Counted from the stretch's first letter, positions 1-11,525 are shown. The stretch is 64,000 nt of DNA from Luzula sylvatica (GCA_946800325.1 OX326961.1:16862215-16926214); one strand, 5' to 3'. Numbers and translations: made by a program. The notes: generated by a model from the sequence alone, not told the origin.

Positions 1-662
1 CAAAGTAAAATTTGCACAAGTTTTAAAAAGTTGACAACTTGCACTTAAGGGCCCAATCATTCATGGTGACTTATGTCCAAACCAACGAGAGTTAAGCTGT
101 GCTCACTGTCTGGATTGTGAAATCCGTGCAATATGAGTAAGCCGGGCTTGGGCGAACCGTATCCAAGATTGGTTTGAAAGTGTTGCACGGATCTATGAAA
201 ACTACAGTAACCAGGTTTAGGCGAACCGTACACAAGATCGGCCAAAAGGTTTTCATGGTCCATAGTCTAGGTGCTTAGATTGTCAAGTCCATGATTGAGT
301 AAGTTGGGTTTGGGCGAACCGTATCCGAGATCGGTAAAAAAAAACTCCATGGGAACCATCTAAGCATTACGAAAGCTAAAAAGAAAAAAAATAAGTTTTT
401 ATGAAAAGAAGATAAAGAGTTAAAAAAATAATAAAAATAGAAGAATATATAACTCGAAAAAAAAATAATAGAAACGATTTGTGAAAAAAAAACCGAGCGC
501 AACTTATTTGAAATTTGGTTAGGTTTAAGAATGACCCAAGTACTTTGTACCGAACGATTTAAAAAGTGACAATTTACATTATGGATCAACTTGTGCAAAA
601 ATGAACAAAATGATTTTACTAATATTTTTTTTTATGATAATCCTCTTAATTTTTTGTGGAAT
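1..662 (+). mobile_element. 3' internal region of a decayed Athila-like Ty3 element
   Basis: Non-coding stretch resembling the post-pol region of the complete Athila-like element at 35396-36110. Shared landmarks, in the same order, are a 'TTTGCACTTAA' start, a block with repeated modules, an A-rich purine stretch, 'CGAGCGCAA', 'CCAAGTACT...GTACCGAACG' and 'TTTTTTATGATAATC'. It should continue at about 2570-2797 into a polypurine tract and LTR, but a CACTA-type sequence starts at 663. No coding part of the element is in the window, so the family call rests on non-coding similarity only. Confidence 0.6.
123..366 (+). other. Array of three hairpins, each with a repeated block in the loop
   Basis: A block of about 36 nt (core GGGCGAACCGTATCCAAGAT) occurs three times, near 136-174, 205-240 and 298-335. 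Each copy is bounded by complementary arms that differ between copies: TCCGTGCAA 123-131 with TTGCACGGA 183-191; ATGAAAAC 195-202 with GTTTTCAT 249-256; TGCTTAGAT 272-280 with ATCTAAGCA 358-366, the last with an inner CCATG/CATGG pair. The same design is at 35516-35837 in the Athila-like element. It looks like a structured RNA or DNA region of the retrotransposon 3' end; function unknown. Confidence 0.55.
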
Positions 663-1010
663 CACTACAACAGATTTTACCCGTTGGAAATAATGCCCAA
701 AACCGTCGGCGGAACCATTTGCGACTGCAAGCCGTTGGAAATAATGCCCAAAACCGTCGGTAAAGCAGGCATCGGTGATACACCTTTCAGCGTCGGGCCA
801 CATTTGCGACGGGCCATCCCTATCTAGTTTCACCTACGGGCACATTATTAACGTTGGCCATAGTATTAGCTACGGCCGTCAGGGATAGCTGTTACGGGCC
901 GTCGGTAAAAGTAGGGTATTTGCGTCAGTTTTTATACCTACGGGCCATCGGGACACACTTAAAATAATACGTTAAAATCAGCTACGGTCTGTCGGTAAAG
1001 ATAATATTAT
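663..1010 (+). mobile_element. CACTA (En/Spm-type) transposon terminus with subterminal repeats
   Basis: Begins CACTACAACAGATTTTACCC, the hallmark of CACTA termini, directly after Athila-like sequence. Behind it are subterminal repeats: a 29-bp unit starting CCGTTGGAAATAATGCCC at 681-709 and again at 732-760, followed by several GACGGGCC/ACGGGCCGTCGGTAA motifs to about 1000. No matching right end (TTGTAGTG) is visible before the host element resumes near 2570, so the right end seems deleted and the right limit given covers only the recognisable part. The family call is from the terminus alone. Confidence 0.6.
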
Positions 1011-1370
1011 ATTAATTATTATTTTAATTAGTTAATATATTAATTATTATATTAATATTAATAATAAATTAATATATTAATTATTATGTTAATAAATTTA
1101 TTAATAAATTTATTAAATGATATATTAATTAATTAATATAATATTATAATAATTAATATATTAATTATTATATATTAATAAATATAATAATAATAAAAAT
1201 ATTAATTATTATAATTATTATATTAATTAATTAATATGTTAATTATTATATTAATTAATTAATATGTTAATTATTATATTAATTATTATATAAAATATTA
1301 ATTAATACATTAATTATTATTATATTAACTAATATGTAAATAAACAAAATATTAAGTAGTAATAAAAAAA
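1011..1370. repeat. TTAATTA-rich low-complexity tract
   Basis: Almost pure A/T with recurring TTAATTATTA and AATATATTAA units, probably internal CACTA sequence expanded by slippage. No coding potential seen. Confidence 0.6.
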
Positions 1371-2512
1371 TACATAAAACATTTCAAATGAAATGTAAAG
1401 TCATACACAAACAAACACAAACATAGTATACAGCACACACACAAATAAAAAAAAAAGCTCACCCTAAATAAAAAAAACTCATCCTAAACAAATAAAAAAA
1501 CTCATAAAACATCATCGGCTTCAATGTTCCGTAGAAAATCATTCACAGCTCCGGATGGTTGTGACCCGTCTCCTGAATAATACTAGTTTAACTAAAAAAT
1601 CTTAAAATATTTTTTTACAAACTTTATTACTGTCAAATTTATTACATATTTTAATACCCACTAAATAAATTTTGTAATATTCTTATAACAAACATTTTCG
1701 TTACATTCTTATAACAAAAATATTACAAATCCTAACATAAATACTAATCAAACTATACATACATAATTCTTAACAACAATTCATATATATACAATTTGAA
1801 TATAAATTTATAAAAATTGAAAATATGAACACTAACTAACCTTTATTCCAAGCTGAAGAGTTCAACGTTTTCGAGCACCACTTGACCTTCCACCAAGTCT
1901 CATCTTTTATCAGCAACAGGTATCCTAAATACACATAGTTTAAAATAATTATTGAAACAAAAATGACAAACTAACATACATATCTTAAACACATTTTACA
2001 AATCATAAACCTTAGTACTAATCAAACTAAATATAAACAATCCTTAAAAAGAAGTAACATATATACAATATTAATATGAATAAAAAAACATTACCTAATC
2101 TTTATAAAAAGCTGGACCATAAATGATTTCGAACTCCATTTCATCTTCCTCAAAATCTCGTCTTTCTCCAACCAGCAAATAACCTAAATAGAAAAAAGAT
2201 AAAATTAATTATTTTAACAAAATTAGAATAAACAGAAATGAAGATGCAAAAAAATAAAAGCACAAACAAATAGCATTTAAATAAAACCAGTAACAAGAAA
2301 AAACAGGATTAAAAATAAAAATAAATAGAATTTAAATAAAAACAAAATAAAAAAATTAGAATAAAAACAGAACCCAAAAAAAACAGAATAAAAAAGTACA
2401 GACCAAAAAAACCAGAATTACAAAAACAGAATTTTATAAAACAACATTTCAAATAAAAAAAATTAAAAGTAAAAACAGAACCCAAAAAAAGAATTTAAAT
2501 AAAAAACAGAAT

Positions 2513-2515
<3 letters not shown>
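1371..2515 (-). other. AT-rich CACTA interior with two related exon-like segments
   Basis: No open frame of useful length. Two segments of about 95 bp (about 1845-1935 and 2095-2190) look like diverged copies on the minus strand: both run from an AGG(A/T)TA(T/C)CTG start through a GAGA-rich centre to a 'TAAAG(G)TTAG' end. They may be duplicated exons of a CACTA accessory gene. I do not recognise a domain. Confidence 0.25.

Positions 2516-2569
<54 letters not shown>
2516..2569. repeat. (TA)n microsatellite
   Basis: About 26 uninterrupted TA units. It lies near where CACTA-derived sequence gives way to Athila-like sequence, so it may mark the deletion that removed the right CACTA end. Confidence 0.9.
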
Positions 2570-2572
<3 letters not shown>

Positions 2573-2781
2573 AATGGCATTTCTTTCATTAAAATAGAGT
2601 TTAAAATTGATTAAATTGATTTGTTTTCAAAATGGCATATGATAGGAGTATAAAAATATATCTTGCAAAAATCGAATTTTTATTGCGATATGATTATATA
2701 TTCAATAAAATCAAACATGTAATTTTATTTGTGCTTAAATTCAAATTTTTTCTATGTTTTTGATCGAGGACGATCAAGGAC

Positions 2782-2797
2782 TAAGTGTGGGGGATTT
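2782..2797 (+). other. Polypurine tract of the decayed Athila-like element
   Basis: 'AAGTGTGGGGGATTT' follows 'GATCGAGGACGATCAAGGACT', matching almost exactly the tract before the 3' LTR at 36366-36380. This places an LTR start at 2798. Confidence 0.75.
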
Positions 2798-4450
2798 TGT
2801 TAAGAGGATTTTTGTGCAAATTTTATATGGCTAAAATGGGAATTTAAGCACCATAAATTAACTAGTTAGTATATGAATTATTAAATATATCAATGGAAAA
2901 TACTTAACAATTTGATTTTGTATTATTTTCAGGTGTAAAAGTGGGAATTAAGCAAAATTAAGGGCATAGATGGATTTCTCTCTCTTTTCTCTTCAAAATG
3001 ATATATCATACCATAATTTGTGGAGAAAAGACGAGAGAAAAAAGAAGAGAGAAAGTCGATCCCACAGGAAGTCCAAAATTTCTATAACAAATCTGGTAAA
3101 ACAAAGGGTTTTTTTGGAATCCTCTCGTTCTCCTAATCAAAATGGTATATAATACTTAATACTTAATTTTTTGGGTAAATGAAGAAAGAGAAATGAAGAG
3201 AGATAAAGTAGGAGAGAGAATGTGGGTCCCACAAAGTGAGTCACTACACAGAAGGCCACACCAGATCGACCACAACAAACCCAGGACGTGACTCAATAAC
3301 CCCGTTCAGCCCATTACTGTGCTACATATTTTCCGTGGCACAGAAATTATGCAGCCCCCCACTAAAAAGCCCAATTATCCTTTAAATAGATCATTGAACG
3401 AAAGGTTACAAATAAATGTCCACAAAAAAACAAATCCAGACCCATTAACACATTACTGTGCTCATGATTCACTATGACAAGTCGAGTCACGTGATCTCAT
3501 TAAATGATCCATACTCCTCTCTCTGAACTAACTCACAACACGAAGAGACACACATAAGAATTAACAGACAAACCCATAATAACCCTAACAAACTCGAACG
3601 GACTCTTCCTCTTCTCCATTTCATCAACACTGGACACCTCCTTTGAACCCTTCATATACAAAAATGAATAGAGAAAAACACTGGAGAGGATGTAACTACC
3701 TCTTGAGTGTATGAAACAGAGGGGTTCAAACGGGAAATTGATCGTTGGAACATAGGAAGTGTGATCATGCCTTTGGTTCGAGTGAATGGTCTACAAAGCA
3801 CAAATTTTTCCTATAAATAACTTGGGTCAGACCTAACTCAACTCACCACTTCATTCGTCAATCTCAATCTTTCAAACATTGCCCACACTCTCCTCTAGTC
3901 CATGTGACGTTTCTTCAACGACCAAGTTCAAGCTTTCGACCTCCTGGCCCCTGATCACCCTTGCTGGTACAAGATCAGTGGGTTCTAGTCCTGTTCAAGC
4001 ACAATTGGCATTTCCGGATCTAAATCAAGCACATCCAGTCCTGCCTCAAGCTTTCTTGGATCAAGATCAAGCCTCTCATGCATTAGGAGCCCCTGATTAG
4101 ATCAAATCCTCTTCAATTTAGATTTATTATTCCTGTTTTTAATTTTTTAATTTTGTTGACTTTTGTGTAAAGATTGGTTCTTTATGATTGTTTGAGTTTG
4201 ATTGTTGGTTGAGAACCTTTTTCCTATTTTTAAGGAATTTATTTGAATTTAATTTGAATCTTTTGAAACCTTTATTTCTGCTTTTATTTTTCAGTTATTT
4301 CCTTAATTAAATTGTGAACTATTTAGATTTGTTTAATTCAAAGTAAAAATATGTACATATATTCCTACGTGCCCTCTTTAACTACCTTTAAACAGATTTT
4401 TAATTAGATCAATAGTTTAGTTATTAAAAATGCCCGGCACCTAAACTGGC
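2798..4450 (+). mobile_element. 3' LTR of the decayed Athila-like element (right end uncertain)
   Basis: Begins TGTTAAGAGG directly after the polypurine tract. The internal order matches the Athila LTR at 36381-38063: an early 'GGGAATTTAAGCAC' region, a promoter with TATA motif, then a 'TTTGTGTAAAGATT...TTCTTTATGATT' region like that near 37370. There is no intact protein. The right end is estimated from the ~1.68 kb length of the complete LTR; I could not find the terminal CA or a target-site duplication. Confidence 0.5.
3810..3819 (+). promoter_or_regulatory. TATA box of the LTR promoter
   Basis: 'CCTATAAATAAC' lies about 1.0 kb into the LTR-like sequence, comparable to TATAAATA in the complete Athila LTRs. 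Motif-based only. Confidence 0.45.
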
Positions 4451-5584
4451 AGTTTCAACTGTTCATCTGGCCATCTTTGGTGATTTACTAAGGATTTTTC
4501 TCGATCATTTTAATTTCATTCAAAAATGTGTTTAAGTAAAAGTTACACCATTGTAATAGTAGAAATTTACCATATCTAAATTCGAATTCAATTTTGGGAG
4601 AAATGATATTCCAAATTTGAGAACAGATAACTGCTCAATAACAATTATTGATAACTGTTTTTTTTTTCATATTTCGAATCTTTTTAGTATTTTCTTGAAT
4701 ATTTTTTGATGATTTGTATACTTATTTGGTTAAACCAACATTTGGAATTCAAAGTCCATAAGATCTAGTTTGATGTCACTTTTGAATCATCTCATTTAGT
4801 TTAATTTCGAATTTTTATTATATTTTAAAGTTGGCACATTCAATTTGCAAAAAGGTCTGCGATATTAATTTCTGGCCAATTTTGATAGTTAATTGTAATA
4901 ATCCCAGATTGATTACAAAATAGGATAATAAACAAATATTACTGTTTTGGTACATTCAAACTTCTTTAACCATTACAAAATACCTAATCCAAAGATCAAA
5001 TTAGGAATAATTTGGCGAATTAGATTTAAAGATATAGCATTACAAAAAACAGTCAAAATCCAATTCTGTTTATAAAAATTACTGAGTATTTTCACAAATA
5101 TTTCAGGGGGACTGTTTTGTAAATATGCTATTACGTTTAATATATAACTCCAAATTGCATCCAATTCTCAAAGTGATCAATTATAGGATAATAAGCAAAT
5201 ATTCAAAGTTTCAAAGTTTCAACATTTTCACTGATGTTTGGAATTATTTAGAATTTATTAACGCATATATTTTACGTGGACTATACTTTTACTATATCCA
5301 CTATACATGTAAAGGCCATTTATTATAAAAATTGTTGATATAGTCCAGGTTCATTTAAACGACATGCTTTTGGCTTATCAGTAAACCGAAGCGATTTCGG
5401 TGAAACTCTAGTTTCACTTTTTATCACAAACGAGAATGAAAAATATAATTACACTATCCGTTTTCATAGTGAGATGTCGTCTATCGGTTACAAATGCACC
5501 TGCCTTGTTGTGCCTTACGAAAGATGGTATTGGAGAGTTGTCGCTTATCTGCGTGTATCCACCGTGAGTTGATCCTTGACCCAT
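4451..5584. other. AT-rich stretch with no recognisable feature
   Basis: Contains only short chance frames, homopolymer runs and no splice-framed coding sequence. It may include the tail of the LTR-like sequence to its left. Confidence 0.5.
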
Positions 5585-5765
5585 GCCGCTTTCTTTGGAG
5601 CTTTCGTTGTATAATCGGCCTCTATTGGTTGTTTGGAACTCTTCCAAATAACTGTGCACGTACCCTCTGATCGAAAGTTGCGGTACCTGTTTGGAAACTG
5701 TCGTTAGTATTTTTTATAACCAACCCGTCCTCCACACCAATATAGATGAGAAATTATGTCGGGCT
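5585..5765 (-). pseudogene. Copia RNase H fragment (relic)
   Basis: On the minus strand this matches the RNase H region of the two intact copia elements. 'TTGTTTGGAACTCTTCCAAA', the following 'CTGATCGAAAGT' and 'TGTTTGGAAACTG', and 'ACCAACCCG...AATATAGATGAGAAATT' align with 21862-22010 and 58432-58570. The first part carries deletions around 'GCTTTCTTTGGAGC', so the frame is broken. It is an old, short remnant with no intact catalytic motif. Confidence 0.65.
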
Positions 5766-6889
5766 TCATTCATCAAAATTTTGGCCCACATAAGATGTGT
5801 ATAGCCTATGCATATTGGATACGTTAGCTAGATTCTCGAAATATAACGCATATAGGATATGTGTGCGAGTACATTTTAGTTAGATTTGAAACTAAGTGAG
5901 AGACTGAAGAAAATACAGTTTTACATCAACGGTAAAAGTGTACATATAAGGATATATGAACATGAGTGTTCATGGGTTTAATTAAATGCATAATAGAATT
6001 GTGCCAAGTTAAGTTCCAGAGAACGGTTCGTTCGAACGAACCATAAGTTTCGTTCGAACGGAATACTTCGAATGTAATTTGGAATTAACACAGAAATGAG
6101 ACAGAGAGTGGTTCGTTCAACTATCTTCCTAGGAAATATTCACGGATCATTCGATGTAATTTGGGTAATCATAATGTCTTAATAGAAACCGCTTATGATT
6201 GACGAATTAAGAGTGCAGTTCGTTGCCCAATTAATTGAACCTAGTTGGTCACACCATAATGTTAGTCTCGTTGGTTGAGTCAATATTCTCCAATATGTAT
6301 TTGAGATATACTGGGATCAAATAAATATATGGTTATTCGAGATAAATAAATACATGTAATATATATGTGACTTATATGCAAAAATATTATTTTAGGAGAA
6401 TTAATTTATTTGTACGAAGCCGGAATTATTTGAACTCGTAAATAATACATATGAGATATAATTATTTACATGGACCAAATAAATATTATGCCTTTTTTAA
6501 TTAATGAAACATTATATATGAGATATATATAATACATATTAATCAAAATGATAAATAATATATGTGGTCGAAAATTATCATAAACTAGTCTTTTGCGGGA
6601 GCCTTCGAGTTTGTTATGCTTTAGTTTTTTTTTTTTTAATACGTAATTGCATACTATATTTTTTTGTCTTATTGTTCGCACATTAATCCCCTAACATTTC
6701 TTAACATGTAGTGATTTCTTTTCATAGATATAGTATTCAATATTGATGGAGTAGAATATTGATTTCAATATGTGATATACATATAATATTCTTTCGATAA
6801 ATACAATAACAGGAAATAAAAAATAACGGACAAAAGATATTGTCCTTGTTGCCATATATGCATAAAAGGGAATTATTGAGATATTATTT
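5766..6889. other. AT-rich relic DNA with a perfect 18-bp palindrome
   Basis: No gene seen. GGTTCGTTCGAACGAACC (about 6024-6041) is a perfect palindrome and is followed within 10 bp by TTCGTTCGAACGGAA. These resemble the GTTCGAAC units of the Copia-B LTR, so this may be a degraded LTR of a related copia element. Confidence 0.4.
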
Positions 6890-7260
6890 GGGCCGAAAAT
6901 ATTGTGTGTATTTATTATACATGTTCATTAGATTAACGTACAATAAACACAATACACAATATTTGAGCCGAAATTAATATGGCAAATATTTATATGTAGA
7001 TGATATACATGAATTATATTAGGTCAAAATATACATCATGAATGTATACGTGTTAATTCGATTAACATATGATTAATAATTGACCAAAAATACATGTCGT
7101 GATCATGTGTATTTATTATATTAATACATGTGCTAGTTGGGCCGAACCCAATAATGATTTTTGCCCTAAAACTATTTTCTTTACGTGCAAACCCCTCTTC
7201 CTCTCTAGTATAAAAGCAGGCCTCCCCCATTGTGCCTCGGGATGAGAGAATTAGGGTTGC
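6890..7260 (+). promoter_or_regulatory. LTR-like promoter segment with degenerate repeats
   Basis: Several loosely repeated units of about 85 bp begin with (T)GGGCCGAA or AGGTCAAAA and contain 'TATTTATTAT(A)...ACATG'. Arms AATATTGTGT and ACACAATATT (about 6898-6963) form an inverted repeat. A TATA motif (TATAAAAG, about 7209-7217) follows 'CCCCTCTTCCTCTCTAG', a layout common in copia LTRs. No borders were found, so the LTR reading is a guess from composition. Confidence 0.3.
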
Positions 7261-7850
7261 AACTTTAGCTCGTGGCTCGTGGCTCGCTCGGTCTCGACTC
7301 GATAATAGTTCGATAATAGCTCGCTCGATATTAACTCGCAATTAATCGAGCTAAGCCGAACTAGCTCGAATGCTTATCGAGCCGAGCTTGAGCCAGACTC
7401 GGCTCGTTCGAATTAAGCTCGATTTAAAAAATAAAAATTTGTATCGTAATTAATTCATATTATATATATTATTATAATTAGAAAATTTTATAAAGAAAAT
7501 TTTTATCTCCTTAATAATTCTAAGTCTGGTTACAACTCAAGTCTTAAAAAAAAAAAAATTAACTAAGTGAGACAAATTAATAATTCAAGTCCAAATTATA
7601 ATATTTTGTGTTTTGTGTTGTATGTTTGATTTATTATTGTTATGTTTTAAAATATTTTGGTATTTAGAATATTTTTTGTTTATTCGATTGTTACAATTTT
7701 TTTAATTAAAATTCAAGTTGATTTTTTAATTGAGCTACTGTTGAGCCGAGCCGAGCTAGCTCGAATTAGAACGAGCCGAGCTTGAGCTTGATTTTTTTAG
7801 CTCGAACCATAATTCTAAACGAGCCGAGCCAGCTCGAGTATACACCCGCC
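7255..7850. repeat. Bracket of GAGCCGAGCTCGA-type motifs around an AT-rich core
   Basis: 7255-7425 and 7738-7845 are dense in GCTCG, GAGCC and GAGCCGAGCTTGAG motifs in both orientations, separated by about 310 bp of AT-rich DNA. GAGCCGAGCTTGAGC occurs on both sides. The arrangement suggests a small non-autonomous DNA transposon with complex terminal repeats, but exact termini and target-site duplication were not found. Confidence 0.4.
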
Positions 7851-9098
7851 CTTCACCATCTGCCGCCTCCCTCGTCACCATCTTCCGCGTCTCCACCCCT
7901 CCCCTCTTCACCCCTCCACCTGTATAACTTGGTCTCCATCTGTCCATGGGGTTTTGGTCTCACTGGGCCGTCTATCCCGTCATCCCTCCCTCTCCCTCTC
8001 TCTTTTTACATACTCAGACAAAAATGGCAAAAAAAAAATGGGTCGCATTTCGGGGTGGGCAAACTCTAGCGGTGCCCACCTCCTTGCTTCCTCTCCTCTC
8101 GGCCTTCCACCACAACACACGACGGAGTTAATCTTTTCTCCTCCCAATATCTTATAGGAATGATTGGCGACACTAATTGAGAGATTCTCTTGGCATCTTC
8201 TCTTGGCAGCTTCTCGATGATTGGGAGCGTCTGCGTACGGCGTTCCTTATCTCAATACGCCTCGAAACCATGGTCTTTTCATGGATTCCGTTCTCATGGA
8301 CTTTGTCTTTTCTTTGCTAAGCCTAATGTCTTCTTCTCCTCACCAATATCACTGTCTCTCTTCTTAGTCGAGCAGCCATCTTTTCTTGTTTGTTGTTTTT
8401 TTCTTCTTCTTTTCTTGGTCGAGCGGCCATCTTCTTCTCTTGACCAAGGTCACTTTCTCTTTTTTTGGCCGAAGGTTTCGTCTTTTCTTAGCCTAACATC
8501 ATTCATCTTCTCTTTTGTTCGGCGATTCCCTTCTGCTACGTCGATTGATGAAGTAAGATTTCTTCATGACGGGTGGTATCACACTACTCCTTCTTCTCGT
8601 CGATCGAGCAAATCTAATTATAATGATGTAAAACTTATATCTTCTTATTTCTATACAAGAACTCGGCAATTTGCCGACCTCATTCAAAATAATAAATAAA
8701 TAGAAATGTTGCCTCCTCAAGTTCATTACTCCCAAACCTCATAACTCCGATATGCTCGTGAATGCCCGGTAGAAACAATAATTCATAATTTAATGACTCA
8801 CAGCCTATTTAAAAAACTAATTTCAGAAGCATGGTTGAACATGGTTCAGGGCTGAATAGTCTTTACAAAAAAGAAAAAAAAAGAATTCATGCCTAACATC
8901 ATCAAATTTCCTTTTTAACAATAATGAGATATTATGTTCTTACAAATTATTTATTGATTTCTCCTCATCAAAAAGAATTACAGTAAATAAACAAATAAAC
9001 AACACCGATAACACATTAAAAAAAATTAAGTCCACATCACCGAGACCACACTAATTAAAAAGCAAGTTCCATGCACCCCTAATTTTTCTTTAGTTCTT
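7851..9098. other. Pyrimidine-rich intergenic sequence, no credible gene
   Basis: Open frames at 7782-8157 and 8190-8699 are low-complexity (S/L/F/P-rich) translations of CT-rich DNA; the 169-codon frame lacks an upstream ATG (it opens at TTG). I see no domain. 8940-9098 is the presumed 3' side of the germin-like gene, with TTTATT (AATAAA on the minus strand) near 8949-8955 as a possible polyadenylation signal. Confidence 0.5.
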
Positions 9099-9848
9099 TT
9101 AGGGAGCAACCTTTGCCTTGATACCTTTGACCTGGTAGTTGTCAATCTGGAATGCTTTGGCGAGGATATCATCGTTAACAGGAGGAGTCGACGTAAAGAG
9201 CGTTAAAGCGATGGATTGTGCACCCTGCAACTGGCTGTTAAAGGCGGCTATGACCGAAGCCGGTGCGTAGCCACTGTTCTTTTGGAAATGGACGAGGCCA
9301 CGAGGAAAAACAAAGACTTCACCTTTGTTAATTGTCTTTGAAATAAGCACATTGGCAGTGGTGATGAAGCCCACATCTAGGGTTCCTTCGAGAACGAAAA
9401 CGATCTCGGTTGCACGAGGATGGGTGTGCGGTGGGTTGATGCCTCCGACTGCAAAATCAATACGGGCCATCGATACACCGAGTGTGTTTAGACCGGGGAT
9501 CGCCATGACGTTCGCGCCGGTCCCTAATTTCCCCATAAGATTTTCCGTGTTTCCTGCGTTTGCCAAACCCTTGAAGAAAAAATCATCGGCTGAGAAGTTT
9601 GCCTTGCATGGGAAACCATTCACCGTCACCGCTGCGTAAAATTAATTCAATCAGATTGGTATGAGATAGCCGCAAAGACGGCAAGAAAGAGGAAACAAAT
9701 TTTCATAGCCGGAAGAGATAGCCGCAAATATCTTACCTGCAGTGAAATCAGCAACGCAAATATCTTGGAGCATGTCAGGATCATTAGCATAGACGGAACA
9801 GATAGCCGCAAAGACGGCAAGAAAGAGGAAACAAGTTTTCATAGCCAT
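9099..9848 (-). CDS. GLP: Germin-like protein (cupin), two exons
   Basis: Exon 1 is 9848-9737 and exon 2 is 9631-9099, joined across a 105-bp GT-AG intron, giving 214 residues, the usual length of plant germin-like proteins. Residues 1-22 form a secretion signal (hydrophobic FLFLAVFAAI core); the mature part starts near NDPDMLQDICVAD. Two cysteines (ICVAD, FPCK) match the family's N-terminal disulphide. Cupin box 1, GGINPPHTHPRATE followed by VLEG, supplies two His and the Glu metal ligand; box 2, GEVFVFPRGLVHFQKN, supplies the third His. The family are secreted, usually oligomeric, Mn-binding cell-wall proteins, some with superoxide dismutase activity; activity here is not predictable. The DPDMLQD and 'NTLGVS.AR.D' motifs fit the subfamily 2 type. 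The frame is intact. Oddity: the intron carries a copy of the signal-peptide coding sequence. Confidence 0.93.
9632..9736 (-). other. Germin-like gene intron containing a duplicated piece of exon 1
   Basis: Donor GTAAGA and acceptor TTTTACGCAG. 9665-9710 repeats 9801-9846 of exon 1 with a single mismatch in 46 bp, and a second short piece (TTGCGGCTATCTSTTCCG) is repeated beside it. The exon copy encodes the signal peptide, so the intron looks as if it was enlarged by tandem duplication of exon 1. Confidence 0.9.
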
Positions 9849-9918
9849 TGTTTTGATCTTTTTTCTTGTATGAGATTAAGAAAGAGATTTGAGATGAAAT
9901 GGGAACAAGTATAGGCAG

Positions 9919-9928
9919 CTATTTATTA
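9919..9928 (-). promoter_or_regulatory. Possible TATA box of the germin-like gene
   Basis: On the minus strand TAATAAATAG lies about 75 bp before the ATG, leaving a pyrimidine-rich leader of plausible length. Motif-based only. Confidence 0.45.
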
Positions 9929-9937
9929 CAGTTGAGG

Positions 9938-11290
9938 TATGAAAGAGTTGACATAGTTAAAAATACTGGATAAATAATTTAATACACATAATGAAACATT
10001 GAGAATAACAATATATTATTTTCTTATAAAATAATGGCATTGAGGAGCACGCAGTCTGACTAATTAGTCCTAATGGGGATGAAGAGGCAGATCACTAAGT
10101 TTAATAATATCATAATTTCGAATAATTAGTTAGTTAGCATCTTTTGCTATAACCAATAATTTTCCTAGAAGAGTACGAGAAAATTCTTAAAATCGAAACT
10201 TATTGGAGATGCATTTAAATCATTTTTTTCAAAAAGGAAAAATAAGTTATCATATATAATAGAGTGGTGATGCATATGTATTTGCGTGTATTAATGATGG
10301 TGCTAAACCATGACTATTTAATTTTTTTCATCCTATATAAAAAAAAGAAGATAAAATAAATTCACCGTTTCACACATCATTAATTTATTTAATGTTTTTA
10401 ACAACTATGTTTATCACCATCTTTAATTAATGAAATTTAAATTTATAAATTTGGAAAAAAAAAATTATTGACTAAATTAATATACCATTTAACATGTATT
10501 AAACGGATACATGAATAAAACCATAGTAAAAAATAAACAAAAATATAATAATGAAAATGAAATTAATAATTTCGCAAAAATTAGAAAATGAAAATGAAAA
10601 TATTTTTTTTTAAAAAAATATTGAAAGTGAAATCATAAAAATTTGTTCAAATAAATATAACTTATCATGTGTTAAATTAAATATAATAAAAATATTAAAT
10701 AAAGCAAATTATTCTTTAATAATTTGGTTTACCACCTAATCAATGTGGTTTAGCACCTAATAAATACAGTTTGCCACATAATTTAAAATTTAATGTATTT
10801 ATTATATATTACCAACGCATCAATACATTGAGGAAATATTAGAGAGGACAAGTATAATTTTTCTATATAATATAAAGACAATATAATATTTTCCCTAGGA
10901 GTATATTATTTGTCTTAAATGCTAATCAAGTATATATTTTCCAGCAGGATTGCAAGTTGTTTTCTTTGAGGAATATTGCACGTTCAATGAAAAATATCAT
11001 AAATAATGGGAGAGCTCTTGCCTAAAGAGATTTGGACAATATAAAGACAATATTGCACGTTCAATGAAAAATATTGCGCCTTCATTATTATAAGAATTTG
11101 TTGCGATTTCAGTTGACTATTTATCATATTTAAATAGCTTAAGATAAAACTACATGAATTATTTGTTTTCCATAAAAAAAAATTAAACAATTTAATATGA
11201 TTTTCAGTTCTATTAATGATTTATTATAATTTGAAAGTAATAGAAGGGTTTTGATGTAAAATTGACTGCCAAATTTTTTTTCTTAGTTTT
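9938..11290. other. AT-rich intergenic DNA, nothing recognised
   Basis: No coding frame, terminal repeat or structured element seen. One short direct repeat ('ATATTGCACGTTCAATGAAAAATAT', near 10974 and 11050) is present. Confidence 0.5.
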
Positions 11291-11294
11291 TACA

Positions 11295-11525
11295 ATTTGG
11301 TGAAAATATACATAATAAGAGATTCAAATCAAACAAGCTCAAAAACACGTTATTTTGACTCCTTAAATCGTAAAAAGATTGCTATGAATCGGAAAAAAAT
11401 TTCTAATTATTTGTAAAATATGTTGAAAACTTACGTAATAAAAGATTCGATCCAAACCATCTCAAAAACACGTTATTTTGACTCCTAAAAGCGTGAAAAG
11501 ATTGCTACGAAATCGGAAAAAAATG
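11295..11525. repeat. Tandem duplication of about 120 bp
   Basis: Two copies (about 11295-11400 and 11420-11525) share 'TCAAAAACACGTTATTTTGA', 'AAAAGATTGCTA' and 'AATCGGAAAAAAAT' at the same spacing with scattered mismatches. Confidence 0.8.

Noticed and set aside
275..598. 107-codon minus-strand frame
   Set aside because: Translation of an A-rich tract inside the retrotransposon 3' region; low complexity.
8190..8699. 169-codon open frame beside the germin-like gene
   Set aside because: Opens at TTG, is Ser/Leu/Phe-rich from CT-rich DNA and has no recognisable domain.
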